Below, in pieces: positions 26,747-39,600 of a stretch of 64,000 nt of DNA. Position 1 is the stretch's first letter. Each line of letters begins with the position of its first letter. The DNA is taken from the NCBI GenBank assembly GCA_947630605.1, contig CANRIO010000001.1, positions 1-64,000 on the forward strand, in the 5' to 3' direction. The notes beneath the pieces were generated by a model. That model was not told the origin of the DNA, did no database searches, and worked only from the letters and a program-made list of their open reading frames with translations. Source of the DNA: an uncultured Clostridia bacterium. GTDB lineage: Bacteria; Bacillota; Clostridia; Christensenellales; Borkfalkiaceae. A program made the translations under genes and the position numbers.

Positions 26747-28744
26747 ATGAAAAAACGCGTCCTTCTTTCCATCCTCACGGGGATATTTTCGCTCACCCTC
26801 GCATGCGGGATCGCCGCCTGCAGTACGGTGAAACAGCCCGATGCGCCCGAGGGGGAACTCTGGTCCATGAAGCGCGTCCTGGCCAAGGCAAAGGACCTCG
26901 GCTTTGAGGGCGACCTCGACGATCTCATCGCCATGTTCAAGGGCGACCCCGGCGAGGACGGCCTCGGCATCACCGGCATGGAGCTCGACGCCAACGGCAA
27001 CCTCATCGTGACCTATTCGGACGGGAGCACGCAGAACGTCGGCAAGCTCAAAGGCGAACAAGGGGAACAGGGCCAGCAGGGCGAACAGGGCCCCGTAGGT
27101 CCGCAAGGTCCCCAAGGCGAACAGGGAGAACAGGGGGAGCAGGGCGAACAGGGCGAACAGGGTCCCGCAGGTCCTCAAGGCCCCGCAGGTCCGCAGGGCC
27201 CGCAGGGCGATAAGGGGGAGGACGGCAAAGACGGCGCAGACGGCAAGAGCGCCTATGAGCTCTGGCTGGAAAATGGGCATACGGGGTCCGAGGAGGCCTT
27301 CCTCGAATGGCTGCGCGGCGAAGGTTCCTACGAGGAGACGGAGGGCACCCATGGCCTTTCCTACCGTCTGAAAAAGAGCGACGAGGGCGACTGCATTGTC
27401 GTCACGGGGATGGGAACGGCCTGGGAGGCGGACATCGTCATCCCCGAAGAATGGCACGGCTACCCCGTCAGGGAGATCGGCGACAGGGCATTCGAAAACG
27501 AAGGGTACCTTTCGAGCGTCATCCTTCCCGCCTCCCTTCAAGTCATCGGGAGCGACGCTTTTAACGGTTGCACCTCCCTCGAAAAAGTCTACTACATGTC
27601 CACGCCGACCGCATGGCAGGCCCTCGGCGTGACTTCCGAAAACAACGAAACACTCGCCGCGACGCCCTGCTATTTCTTCTCGGCGGACATGCCCGAGGCA
27701 GAGCAGTGGGAGGAGAGTGCGCATTGGTGGCACTTTGGCGAAACGGGCGAGATCGAAGAGTATGTAAAATCCGAAGAGCCCGCCTTTGCGGAGCTCAGCA
27801 TCTACTTCCCCGAACTCGGCAACGACAAAGCGGGGGATTGCACCCTTCTTAAGACGGGAAACGTCGAAGTGCTCATCGACGCCGGTTCACGCAAGGAGAG
27901 TGCGGCGACCCTCGTTCCCTTCATCAAGCAATATTGCACGGACGGAGTTCTCGAGTACGTCATCGTAACGCACGCCCATCAGGATCACATTGCCGCATTT
28001 GTAGGGACAAGCAAAGCGCCGGGCATCTTTGCGGAATTCGAATGCAAGACGATCATCGACTATGAGAGGACAGATTCGACCACCCAAATCAGACAGGACT
28101 ACGAGGCAGCGCGGGATGCGGAAGTTTCCACCACCGCGGGCGCAGTGCACTACACCGCCCTGCAGTGCTGGAACAATTCGGATGGCGCCAAGCGCAGCTA
28201 TGAGCTCGCCGAGGGCGTCTCCTTCGAGATCCTCTATCAAAAATATTACGAGAACAAGTCCTCCGATGAAAACAACTATTCCGTCTGTACCCTGTTCACG
28301 CAAGGGGAGAACCACTTCCTCTTCACGGGCGATCTCGAAGAGGCGGGGGAGAAGAGCCTTGTCGAGAGCAACACCCTTCCCCATGTGAAGCTCTTCAAGG
28401 CGGGGCACCACGGGAGCCCCACTTCCTCCAACGACGTGCTGCTCGAAAAGATCACGCCCGAGAACGTGTGCGTCTGCTGCTGTGCGGGCTCGACGGAATA
28501 CACGACAAATAAAAATAACACCTTCCCCTCGCAGGCCTTTATCGACCGCGTGGCAAAGTACACCAAGAACATCTACGTGCCCACCATGTCCGTGGGTAGC
28601 GGCTTCGCTTCGATGAACGGCAACATCACCGTGACCTCTTCCGTGAGCGGCATCACCGTCACGGGCAGCAACAACAGCACGATCCTAAAGGACACCGAGT
28701 GGTTCAAATCCAACCGCACCTGGCCCTCCGACGGCGTTGTGTAA
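26747..28744 (+). CDS. Lipoprotein: collagen-like GXY repeats + LRR_5-like module + metallo-beta-lactamase (ComEC-C/Rec2-like) domain
   Basis: Lipobox IAAC; ~22 GXY triplets; [28 protein letters not shown]. Confidence 0.88.
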   Translation: MKKRVLLSILTGIFSLTLACGIAACSTVKQPDAPEGELWSMKRVLAKAKDLGFEGDLDDLIAMFKGDPGEDGLGITGMELDANGNLIVTYSDGSTQNVGKLKGEQGEQGQQGEQGPVGPQGPQGEQGEQGEQGEQGEQGPAGPQGPAGPQGPQGDKGEDGKDGADGKSAYELWLENGHTGSEEAFLEWLRGEGSYEETEGTHGLSYRLKKSDEGDCIVVTGMGTAWEADIVIPEEWHGYPVREIGDRAFENEGYLSSVILPASLQVIGSDAFNGCTSLEKVYYMSTPTAWQALGVTSENNETLAATPCYFFSADMPEAEQWEESAHWWHFGETGEIEEYVKSEEPAFAELSIYFPELGNDKAGDCTLLKTGNVEVLIDAGSRKESAATLVPFIKQYCTDGVLEYVIVTHAHQDHIAAFVGTSKAPGIFAEFECKTIIDYERTDSTTQIRQDYEAARDAEVSTTAGAVHYTALQCWNNSDGAKRSYELAEGVSFEILYQKYYENKSSDENNYSVCTLFTQGENHFLFTGDLEEAGEKSLVESNTLPHVKLFKAGHHGSPTSSNDVLLEKITPENVCVCCCAGSTEYTTNKNNTFPSQAFIDRVAKYTKNIYVPTMSVGSGFASMNGNITVTSSVSGITVTGSNNSTILKDTEWFKSNRTWPSDGVV

Positions 28745-28781
28745 AGGGGTCGATCGTCTTTGCAGAATTTTTGAAAATGTG

Positions 28782-28830
28782 TTGCAATTTGCGATACAAT
28801 TTGTTATACTATTGATAGAGGTGATAGTAT
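28782..28830 (+). promoter_or_regulatory. TA operon promoter/operator
   Basis: TTGCAA-N17-TATACT; inverted repeat ATACTAT-N11-ATAGTAT spanning -10, SD and start codon. Confidence 0.75.
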
Positions 28831-29143
28831 GGCAAATAAAAGTGCGAATGTTTCCGTTCGGGTCGCGCCCGAGATCAAGGAGCAGGCGGAGGCGGTTTTG
28901 GATAAGCTCGGCCTTCCCGTGTCTGTCCTCATCGATACGCTCTATCGGCAGATCATCTACACGGGCGGCGTTCCCTATCCGTTGACCGTTCCCAAGCTCC
29001 CCACGCGGGACACGATGAACAAAGAGGACTTCGACGCGATGATGGAGAAGGGATATTCCCAAGCCATTGCCGGTGAAGGCGTGGAACTTGACGCCGCTTT
29101 TGACGAACTTCGCAAGGGGACCCTTCATGGAATACAAAGTTAA
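28829..29143 (+). CDS. RelB/DinJ family antitoxin
   Basis: KSANVSVRVAPEIKEQAEAVLDKLGLPVSVLIDTLYRQI ribbon-helix-helix. Confidence 0.88.
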   Translation: MANKSANVSVRVAPEIKEQAEAVLDKLGLPVSVLIDTLYRQIIYTGGVPYPLTVPKLPTRDTMNKEDFDAMMEKGYSQAIAGEGVELDAAFDELRKGTLHGIQS

Positions 29144-29453
29144 GATCACGCCCTTTGCACTCTCGCAGCTTTCCGAAACGGTAAAGTATATTTCGGAAGA
29201 ACTGTGCGTGCCCGAGATCGCGCAAAAATGGTTGGACACCTTGCACTCTTCGATCGGCTCTCTTTCCGCAATGCCAAAGCGTTTTCCCTTAGTAGAAGAA
29301 CAACCGTGGCGCGATAGGGGTATCCGAAAACTCATTGTAAAGGGGTTTCTCGTATACTATCTCATCGATGAAGCAAAAAAGACGGTGACGGTAGCGGCAG
29401 TCGTCTATGGACGGCGCGACAGGATCGCAGCATTGAAAGAGTTTGAAGACTGA
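29127..29453 (+). CDS. RelE/ParE family toxin
   Basis: YKVKITPFALSQLSETVKYISEEL...YLIDEAKKTVTVAAVVYGRRD; overlaps antitoxin by 17 nt. Confidence 0.88.
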   Translation: MEYKVKITPFALSQLSETVKYISEELCVPEIAQKWLDTLHSSIGSLSAMPKRFPLVEEQPWRDRGIRKLIVKGFLVYYLIDEAKKTVTVAAVVYGRRDRIAALKEFED

Positions 29454-29473
29454 TCGGAGACCTCAACAGCATC

Positions 29474-29504
29474 GAAAAAAACGACCCGGAGGGGTCGTTG
29501 TTTG
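29474..29504 (+). terminator. Intrinsic terminator of TA operon
   Basis: AACGACCC-ggag-GGGTCGTT. Confidence 0.7.
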
Positions 29505-29550
29505 GTGACGGGGAAGGCGCAGAGTTTTCTTTGCGGAAAGTTTCATGCGC

Positions 29551-30423
29551 TTAAGCCGCTTTGCGGCGGCGGGTGGCGGCCGTGTAGATCCAAAACGGCG
29601 AGGAAAGCAGGATATAGACGGGAATGAGATACACAAACGCGGGCACGACGAGCCACAGCACGGGGAAATAGAACGGCTTTCCCCCGTTGATGTGGAAGGC
29701 GTCCGTCCGCAAAAAGGTCGGAACAAGCGGGTCGAAGATCTTATGCGCCCAGGCGAAGTCGGGGCGGATGCCGAACGTGAAACTGCTGTTCCGGAAGCCC
29801 GCATCCAAAAGGTCGGCAAACTTGCCGTCGACGAGTCCCACGCCCATCAGGAAAAATTCGTTGAGGCAGATGATCGTCTCCCAAAGAAGGAACAAAAGCG
29901 GGATCGCCCAAAGGCGCGAGATGCGTGGACGATAGACGCCGAGGATGGCCGCCGCCATCGGCACAGCCATCAAATTGATGTGGCAGATGTAGAAACGGAT
30001 GGTATCGAAGGCAAAGGGCGGCATGCCGATCGCCTCCGTCGGATAGAAAAGCGCGGCGAGCCCGCCTACGACCCCGATAAAATAGACGAAGTCATGCAGG
30101 GCGTTCTGCTTCTTGAAAAGGTAGATGAAAGGGAAGAAGACGGTCGAGACGGCGCAGAGGTTTTCCACCGTCGAACGGCGGATGGACTGCGGGAAGTTGT
30201 TGCGATAGGGCACAAACGCCTGCTTGATAAAGTGCAGCGAAAAATTCAGAAACAGAATGACAAGGAGCACCGTATGCGCGGTCCTCTTTTTTCGTTTCCA
30301 AAGGATGAGCACGAGCAGGGCAAGATACACTGCCGCGATCCCGATATACAGGAAATAATATCCGTTTCCGATCTGTACAAGCATAGGCTTTTGTGTTGAT
30401 TGTGAAAAAAGGATACGCGTCAT
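29551..30423 (-). CDS. YwaF/TIGR02206-like integral membrane protein
   Basis: Multi-TM, FYICHINLMAVPMAAAIL, W..NEFFL pattern; start may be internal M at 30384. Confidence 0.65.
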   Translation of the reverse strand: MTRILFSQSTQKPMLVQIGNGYYFLYIGIAAVYLALLVLILWKRKKRTAHTVLLVILFLNFSLHFIKQAFVPYRNNFPQSIRRSTVENLCAVSTVFFPFIYLFKKQNALHDFVYFIGVVGGLAALFYPTEAIGMPPFAFDTIRFYICHINLMAVPMAAAILGVYRPRISRLWAIPLLFLLWETIICLNEFFLMGVGLVDGKFADLLDAGFRNSSFTFGIRPDFAWAHKIFDPLVPTFLRTDAFHINGGKPFYFPVLWLVVPAFVYLIPVYILLSSPFWIYTAATRRRKAA

Positions 30424-30632
30424 CCTGAGCCAAACTGTTTTACGCAGTCCGCGAGAGCTTATCCTCGAAGGATCCCCTTAATGAAAATTCGGACTTCGTA
30501 TCTCGGGATTCTTCGGGGAATTGCTCACGGTTTTCATTTGGCTTTGTCGGCTCAGAATGACGCGATTCCCGCCCTCATTCGTCGCCCGAAGGCGGCACCT
30601 TCCCCCGCGAACGGGGGAAGGCGGGTTGCCGT
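30415..30632. repeat. Dispersed intergenic hairpin repeats (locus R5)
   Basis: ATCCTgag...cgaAGGAT; gggattcttcgggg..ctcagaatgacg; CCTTCCCCCgcgaacGGGGGAAGG. Confidence 0.75.
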
Positions 30633-33600
30633 TTAGTCTTCTTTGCCGGGAAGGGTGGTTTCGGAGAGCATGCGGGCAAACGCGGCGGCGGGAGCGTATG
30701 CGGTGCCGTTGGCGTCAACGCCAGATCCGTCGGGCCACTGCACACCCTTCAAGGAGTTTTTGAGGTTCTCAGTGTGTCCCTCTCTGTCGCCGATGATCGA
30801 GTAATCCCGATACACATTCTCCTTATGCCACTTGATATGCTCGTAGTTCCTTACGTCCTTATCCTTAAATTCGCACTGCAAACGGATATAACGGTTGTCG
30901 GAGAACAAGCTATTCATATCCGCATTGCCTGTAAATTTACTACCTGACATCACAGCAGTCGCATTATCCAATCTCGCCTCTCCATTCATCATTTCATACG
31001 TCAAAGCGTAATACGAAAACAAAAGGTTTTTGCTCACAAGTCTTGCATTTTCATTCAATGCGCCTGCGCCGTCCGAGAGCGGTTTATATTCGCCGTTGGT
31101 CCAAACATATGTCTTTCCGCTCAGATCCGAAGCGGCAAATGCCAATACATTGACGTAGATCCTATCGGTTCCGATAAGACTATTTGCATCGGCAGAAACA
31201 GTTTTCCCGTGCCATTCAAAATAATCTTTAACGCTCGGTACTACCATATTAAACATTCCGCCGACCATCGAGTTCAAGTTTAACAGCGCGGGTTGATTGA
31301 AATAGTTAAGAATATCGATCGTACCCTTATAATAAAAATTTATTTCCTGCTCACTACCATTATCAGCCTGAACAGAAGTACCGACTTCCGTCATTACGAT
31401 ATTTTCGGCATACATAGACAAGCCGTTATAATAAAGCTGTACCGCAGTCTTGGGAACACAGGAAAATACGGTGTTCTTCGTGTAGAACGTGTTGCCCGAC
31501 GGGTTGAACTTGTAGTAGTACGAGAGGTCGCAATAGTAGGCGTATTCCATTTTGAGAACCATTTTTTGCATTGTGCTGCTGATTTCTTCGGTGGGATTTG
31601 CGCATTTGATAATGGTATTATATGCCCTATTGACCGTAATGCCGTCGCTTTCGCTATAAGAACTCATCGAGGCGGTCTTTGCCTCAAAATTCACTTGATA
31701 CCCGTTACCGTAGATCGTGGTCTTACCCAGTGTGCCGGCGTTATTCAAATACAAGTCGTTGGCCTTTGCCTTTTCATCTTCTTTCGTATCCGCGCCGAGT
31801 TCGCCAGGACCATACAAATTGGTTTGCAATACGACATTGCTATTTGTATTGAACCCCGTGGCATTGAAGACGTTGACAAGAGCGTCGTCGGCGAGAATGT
31901 TGAAGTTGAAATAGGAATCTTTTCCCTTTCCATCCTCATTGTATCCCGCACCGAAAGTTGCTCCGACACGCAGGAAGGTGTAGGAGGTCTCTGTGCTGAC
32001 CGTGAAATCTCTGCCGCTATTATCCGCCGCCGTCGGCTGCTTTTGGGTGTATTTCGGTTTTTCATCGAAGTTTCCGAAGTAATCGTTCTGCACGTCGGTC
32101 TCGGAGAGCCCTGTAAAGCCTCCGAAGTAGAGGTGGGCATAGCCCGCTTCGGCATAGACGTCCACCCACGGAACCTTTGTCGTCCCGAGGTACTTGCCGC
32201 CCTCGGCAATAGGCGTACCGTCCGCGGTTTGAAGCTTTGACGACGCACCGTTTGCGCCGGGAACGATAGTATATACTGTAGTGTGCGAACCCTTGGTGAA
32301 AGTGACTTGCGTGCCCGTCTGCGTGAGCGTGAATACATTTTCTCCGCTCATTGGAGCATTGCCTTTGAAACCCGTGAAGGTCCAGGTGAGATCTGCGACG
32401 GGGATCTGTTCCGCTGTCGTACTCGCATTTTTTATCGCCCTGATGGGAAGTTTGAAGTAGTCGACGACGCCTGCGCCGTAATCGCTGTGCTTGGCGAAGA
32501 CGCGCACCTGCTGATATCCCTTATAGACGTCGCCGCCATTCGCCTTGTTCCCGCTGTCGAAGCCGGGGAAAACGATACTCAGATTGTAATGGGAGAGGGT
32601 CACGTTGATCGTCTTTCCATAGGCGATAACTGCACACGTTATCTTAAAATCACCGGTAGATTCAGTGTGGAAGATGATCTGTCCTTGTTCTTCCTCGACG
32701 GATATCGTCCAGCCCGTTGGATCTTCCGGCTCCACGATTCGGCCGGAGAAATCCTGTGCCTCATATCCGCCGAGATAATTTTCCGCATCAACTTTGATCT
32801 CAAAGGTAATGGCGCCCTGCATATCTCCGGGGACAGTATAGTTGAGCGTCTCGCCGCCCGAAACGTCTTCGATCGAGGCGAAAGTATTCCTTTCTATCGA
32901 ATCGATCACAAACAGATCATACCCGAATTCCGGATTGGCGACATGCTCGAGAAGGATCTGGATCTCAGCGCCTCCATCTGCCGAGCGGAAGAAGAGCGAG
33001 TTGCTTCCCGACGAAGCGATCCCCGTTACGGTGACCGTTGTATTAACCGAATTGCTTGTTACCGTATGATCCCAGCTCTCACCGTCGAAACACCATTGGA
33101 TGTTTTTATTCGGGATATCTATTTCATCGTTACGGCCAATTTCGACTTGGAATGTGAGACTATCGAGGACGGTCCTGTATTTTGTCGTTTTGTCGAGCGT
33201 TATTAAATTTGCTCCCGTCCCGCCTTTCACCTCAATGGTCTGTGTCCTTGCTACTACGGAGACATTTAATTCAAATGACTGACCAAAGATTTCGAGATAC
33301 ATTATCTCATTTTGGCAATATTTTACCGCCTTCAAATCAATTTGCGTGATAGAGCCATATGCTGCACTAACGCCATATTTTGTTACTGCACCACTTCCGG
33401 TTAATTTTACATTGGAAGCAAGAACAAAATTCATATACTTATCTTGGGTATCGATCGGATCCAACAAGCCTGAACGTTCATTAACTTTCACGCCGGTAAT
33501 CCCAAAGCTATAATAGCTTTCTACCTCGATAAATTCAATATCAGTCGGACCGTTCGGGTTTAATGTAAACCTTGCTTCAGACGTTGTATTATGATCTCCT

Positions 33601-36600
33601 TTGTGATATGTTATGGTCGGCTTAGAGAGAAGTGTGCCCTGTGAGGAACGAACATACCGATCTACGGCTTTCGTGCCATTGTCTTCTTCGCCAACAAACG
33701 CCGTGGCATCGTTGGTGTATTCCACGCTAAAGGTGAATTTATGATAATCTGTTCCACTCAATGTCACTTTGCCGCCGGAAAGGGTGAGTGTGCCATCCTC
33801 GCCCGTCAAGAGTTCCTTGCCATCGAATAATACATGCAGTTTCTTGCCTGCCATGGAACCGTTTTCATCCGCCATGGTGACAGTATAGCCGCTTATTTCA
33901 CCATAATAAGTATGGTATATGTATTCCTCTTCGTAATAAACAGAGGAGATATATTCCCCAACGGACACATGATCTAAAAATTTACCGTTTGTTTGAAACT
34001 CTATCGTGAAGCTCTCCTCCGTTACGGGCACGTCGACGTAGACTTTGACGGTGCAAGGCTTGCCGTCAATGGTGAGGGTGACAGTCGCGAAACCGCCCTT
34101 TTGCGGCACGATATACCATGTGCCGTTCTTCTCTTCAAGGGCGACGACATCGTCTTCCGAGGCGCCACAGGACACCTCTTGCCCTTCGGCTAAGGTGAAG
34201 TAGAAAGCGGCCTGTTCTTGCGCCATGCCATATTTGAGGACGATGTTATTCTCACCTTCGGCAAAGTCGATCTTCTTCAAGTTGCCGCCTTCTTCATAAG
34301 CAGCGTAGCCGACGGTGATCTCTTTGGAGAGCGTGAGCGTGGTCTCGCCGCGCTTCATCGCGACCGTAACGGTGACAACGCCTTCCTTTTGGAAGGTGAG
34401 AACGCCGCTTCCGTCGACAGAAGCAATGCCTTCGCCCTCTTTGATCGAATAGGAGACAACATCCGTATGGGCCTCGGGGGCCACATGCATGATATCGCTT
34501 ATATCGTACCGATCTTCACTCGTCACGACCTTGGAATAGTCGAGCGTGAGCGTCTCCGCGTTGCGCTGGAGGGTCTTCTCAACAGTAATGGCTTTAAGGC
34601 CGTCGTTATCGACATGGTATGTCTCTATCGACTCGGCGGTGTATTCCACGCCGAAGGTGACTTTGAGCGAGCCGAGGCCCTTTCCGAAGGGGATGGTGCC
34701 TGTATACTTGTTGACGGTTCCCTCTGTCGTCATGGCGACTTCGGCGGTATTTTTGCCGTAAGTGACGACGAGCTTCTTGCCTTCCATCTTGCCGTCGGAA
34801 TTGTCGACGGTGACAGTGAAGGAAACGCTTTCCGCAGTCGTGCCGAGGGTGTCGGCGTTTCCAATATCCACTTGGAGATCTTCATCCTTGACTGCGGCGT
34901 CGACATACACGTTGAGGGTGTATCTCTTTTCGCCCGCCGTGACGGTGACCGTTGCAAATCCGCCCTTGAGCGCCGTGACGGTGTAGGCTCCCTCGATCCC
35001 TTCGGAGACTTTTTCGACCCTGACGACGGAATCGTCGCCAAGCGTGACTTTTTCGCCGATCTCATCGCCGTTTTGTACGGTGAAGTAAATGCGCGCTGTG
35101 CCGTTGGGAGCGAGGACAATGTTCTGCGTGAGGCTTTCCGCCGTGCCAAAGTCGATATCCTTATCGGTGGCGGGCAGATGGGTGACGGTGATCTCCTTCG
35201 TGAAGGTAACTTCGTTGCCGCGCATCGTCTTGATGAGGACTTTGACGGTGCAAAGAGTGTCGCCCTCAAAGGAAAGCGTATTGCCCGTGAAGCTTGCGCC
35301 GTTGCCCTCGACCGCGTACTGAATTCCGTTTTCCGTGTGATTCTCGGGCGCGAGGGTGTAGGTCACATTGGCTGCGCGATCGCCGAAGGTGAGAGACGTA
35401 GCACGGGTGATGAGAGCTACGGTATCGGTTGCGCCGCCGTATGCGACGGTGATCGCGCTCACATTGCGCTCGATGGTGCGTATGGCGGTACCGGAGTCCT
35501 GTTTGGGATCGAAGTCCGCCGTGGCCTCCGCATCGTACTCCACGCCGAAGGTGACGGAAAGAGCGGAGAGATCTTTTGCAAAGGGAATTGTGCCCGTGAA
35601 CGAACTGCCCGCATTTTCCGCAGAGACATGCTTCGGCTCACCGTTCAAGGAGTAGCTTATATAGAACTTCTTGCCCTCCATAGCGCCTTCGTTTCCGCTC
35701 CCATCGAAGGTGACGGTGAAGGGAACATCCGTCGTCGAAGTCGTGCCGAAAGTCCCGGTGCACTCGGTGCCGTTGAATTGTACTTTATAGTTTTCCGTCT
35801 TGACGGTGCGGTCAACATAGAGTTGGATCGTGAATACCGTATTTTCGCCGCCGCCCGTTGGCGTGACGGTGACGGTGACGGTCGCGAAACCGCCCTGTCT
35901 GGTCACGATCTTGGGCATTGCAGATCCCTGTTCGGTCACTTCGACAACGCCGGCGCCCCCGGTGACCTCGTAGGAAACGGTCGCGTCGGTGGGTTTACTG
36001 TAGATAATGTTGCCCGTATCGCCGAAGTTGAGAAGAACTTTTTGCACGCTCTTATCGGCGGAAAGCTCGATGTTGACCTGCTCCTTCACGCGCGGCTGAT
36101 AGGTGACAACGATGGTCTCAGTGGCAACTGCGGTGCCGTCGTCGCCGAGAAGAGAAAGCTTGACTGTGACTTTCGTCGCCTCCGTCATATCCTCCGTCGT
36201 TTTGAATGTCAGGACGCCGGTGGATGTAATGGACGCCATGTCCGTCCTTTCTCCAAGGGAATAGGAGAGCGTGTTCGTGTGGTTCGCAGGTGCCACAGCG
36301 ACGCCGACCTGCGAGGCATTGGTAGATTCGACACCGCCCGCGATGAAGGTAAGCGTCGTCTGGGTGGTGGAAATATTTTCGACCTCTTCACCCTTGTAGA
36401 TAAAGTTTGCGCCCGTCGCATTGCGCTTCAATGTGACGCTGCGAGAAACCTTTAGCGTCTCCGCCTTTGCTCCGTATCCCAAAGCATCGTCGCTGTATTT
36501 CACGCTGAAGGTGACAACAAGCGTGGCTTGATCTTTGAAGTCGATGGAGCCGTTGAGGCTGGCTACGTCCGCCTCGCCTTCTTGCTTCACGGTTTCATAC

Positions 36601-39600
36601 GTCACATAGAGCTTTTTGCCCTGCATGGAGCCATCTTTTTCGTTGACGGTGAGGGTGTAAGCAACCGCATCATCCGCCGTGCCGAAGGTGTAGCCCGCTC
36701 CGTTATAATAAGGATCCTTCTCGCCGAATTTGATCGTGAAATCGTCTGCGGAGAGGGGAACGTCGACGAAGACATTGACGGTGTATTCTTTTTCGCCTGC
36801 GGTGACGGTAACGGTTGTGAAGCCGCCCTTTTTCGCCGTGAGCGTGTATGCGCCCGCAGAAATCTCTTTGAGTTCTACGACGCCATCTTCGGCGACCTGT
36901 GCCAAAGCGGTCTCTCCCGTCGGAACGGAGAGATAGAGGTTGGCCATATCGCCCTTTGCAAAGAGGACATGAAAGCTCTCTTTTTCAGCCGTGCCGAGAT
37001 CGATATCCCGATCGGTCTTGGGAAGATAGGTAACGAGGATCTCCTTTGTGAAGGTGACTTCGTTGCCGCGCTTTATTGATATCGTGACCGTGACGGTGTG
37101 CGCCGCGGCCGTATCTGTGAAGGTGAGGGTGGAAGAACCTTTGAACTCCGCGCCATCGCCCGAAACGGAATATGTGATACCCGTATCCGTGTGGTTTGCG
37201 GGCAGAACGGTCACTGCGGCGTCCGGGCCGAATCTGAGCGTCGGGGAGTTCGTGACGATATTTTCCGTCTCCTCTGCGCCGCCGTATGCGACTTTGACCT
37301 CGCTCGCATTGCGGTGCAAAGTGAGCGTACGCGTGACAGTCTCGAGGTTCTTCGCATTTGCGTGCAATCTGAGTGCGTCTTCGGTGTACTCGACGCCGAA
37401 GGTGACGGGAAGCGTGGAGAGGTCTGTGCCGAACGCGATGGCATTCCCGGCATCGCTCACAAGCGCGGCGATGTCGTCTGAGCCGTATATCTTCACTTCT
37501 TCGCCGTTCTTCGTATACTTCAAATAGAGCTTTTTGCCCTGCATGGAACCTTCCTTTTCGGTGACGGTGAAGTCATAGGGGACGCTCGTCAAAGCCGTGC
37601 CGAAGATGGCGCCCGGGACGAGGGAGCCGCCAAGTGTGACGGCAAGATCTTCCCCTCCGACGGGGCGGTCGACATAGACCTCGAAGGTGTAGACCTTCAC
37701 GCCGTCTGCCGCAGACTGCGCACGGCGGGTGCGGACAGGTTCGGGCGAATCGGGCGTGACGGTGATGGTGATGGTGGCAAAACCGCCTCTCTGAGGCACG
37801 ATGTATTGGACGCCGTTGCGCTCTTCGATCCTGACAGCCGGTTTCTCTGCGGGGTCCGCCCCCGGCTCTTCCACAACTTCGTAAGCGACCGTTGTACCTG
37901 CAGGTTCGGCGAAGTAGAGGATGCCCTGTTCCTGTTTCTCCTCGGTGTCGCCCATATTGAGGACGATCGGGGGCTGTTCGGGCGCTTCTTCGCCCTCTGC
38001 GCTCTCGACGACCTCAATGCCCTTGGGCGGCGTCACGTCCTCTTCTTGTTTGATGAGAGGGGCATAGGTGACGGTGACCTTCTTTTCGATCGTCACATGT
38101 TTTTCCGCATCGAGGAAGGAGACGGTGACGGTGACCGTGCCGGGCGCCTTGAACGTGAGCTTGCCCTGCGCCGTGATGGCCGCCGTAGTTTCGTCCCCCT
38201 CTGCGAGGGTGTAGCGGATCTCGTTCGTGTGGTTTGCGGGCAATGCGCTCACGATCGCGTAATTGGGACCGGCATTTGCCGGGGATGTATCGAATTTCAA
38301 GCTACATGATGTTTTTTGATCATCGTTCTCGTGAAGGACGATGGAGCCGACATCCTGCGTTTCTCCATAGGAGACGGTGGCGCTCGCCGCGTTGCGCTGG
38401 ACTTTGAGGATAAAGTAATCGCTGAACAGCTCGGTCGTGCCCTTCTTGCCTTCACCCGTCTTATAGACGTACGCCTCCACATCTACGCGGATGGAGGTGC
38501 GTCCTGCGGGCATTTCTCCTACGAAATAGAATTTGATGTCACTCTGATCCGTCGCATCCACACGAAGGACGCCAGGGATCTCAAATGTCGCCTGCTTAAA
38601 CTCGCGGGAAGTGCCTGCAAGGTTGGGCGCAAATGCGATGGGAAGAGGCGTTGTGCCGTCTTTGTAGTCCTCGTAATTGACCGTGTACTCCTTCGGTGAG
38701 AAGAGCGGCGGCATGTAATAGCCGTCCGTCGAGGTATAGCTCTTATACTTCACGACCTTGTGGCCGCCGAAGTCTTCGCCCGTCACGGTGATGGTGACCT
38801 GCCCTTCGCGGCTGAATTTGACGTTCCCCTCTTCATCCACGGTGGCAATGGACTCATCGCTCGAGGTATATGTGATCTGCGCGTCTGCATCGGCTGGAAC
38901 ACACGTTACGGTGGGGAGCTTGAACTCCTTCAGGGGAGAGACGACCGCCTTCGTCTCGAAAGACAGATCGCGGAGCTGTTTGTGGCAGACGAAGGTGATG
39001 GAGTCCGACTTCGTGGGGTCGTCGTTGGAAGTCGCCGTGATCGTCGCCTTGCCCGCGCCGCGCGCAGTGATGGTGCCGTTCGCGCTCACATGCAGAATGT
39101 CGTCGTTGTCACTCGTCCATTTGAGGGACTTGTTCTCCGCATCTTTGGGGATGAAGGAGACAGAGAGTTCCAACTTCTCGCCCTCATAGAGGTCGGTCTT
39201 CCCGATCGCGTCTCTGTTCAGGGAGATCGCGTGGACCTTGGTATCCGTGACGATGACTTTGCGCTTTGCGATCGCCGCTTTATTTTCCTTGCTCACGACG
39301 TAGATGTACGTCTCGCCGTAATAGGAGGCCTTTACGACGCCATTTTCGTCGACCGTGACGATGCTTTCATCATCGGTCCCGAATTTGAGGTCGCGATTCT
39401 TCGCTCTGAGAGGAAGGATGGTGATCTCATCTGTTACGTCGTATGTAGGCGGAGCATTTTCGTCGCTCATGGTGAGGATGAGCGCTTCGTTTTTGATAAA
39501 TTCCACCGATTCGACGTAGATGTGTGTGACCATGCTCATGATCGCACCGCTCACAAGCAAGATCGCAAGGAGCAGGATCGGCAGGAGTATGATCGTCGAA

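Noticed and set aside
34218-36455. 745-aa plus-strand ORF and other long plus-strand ORFs in 31.3-40.0 kb
   Set aside because: Antisense of the giant repeat protein; length reflects its repeats and codon bias
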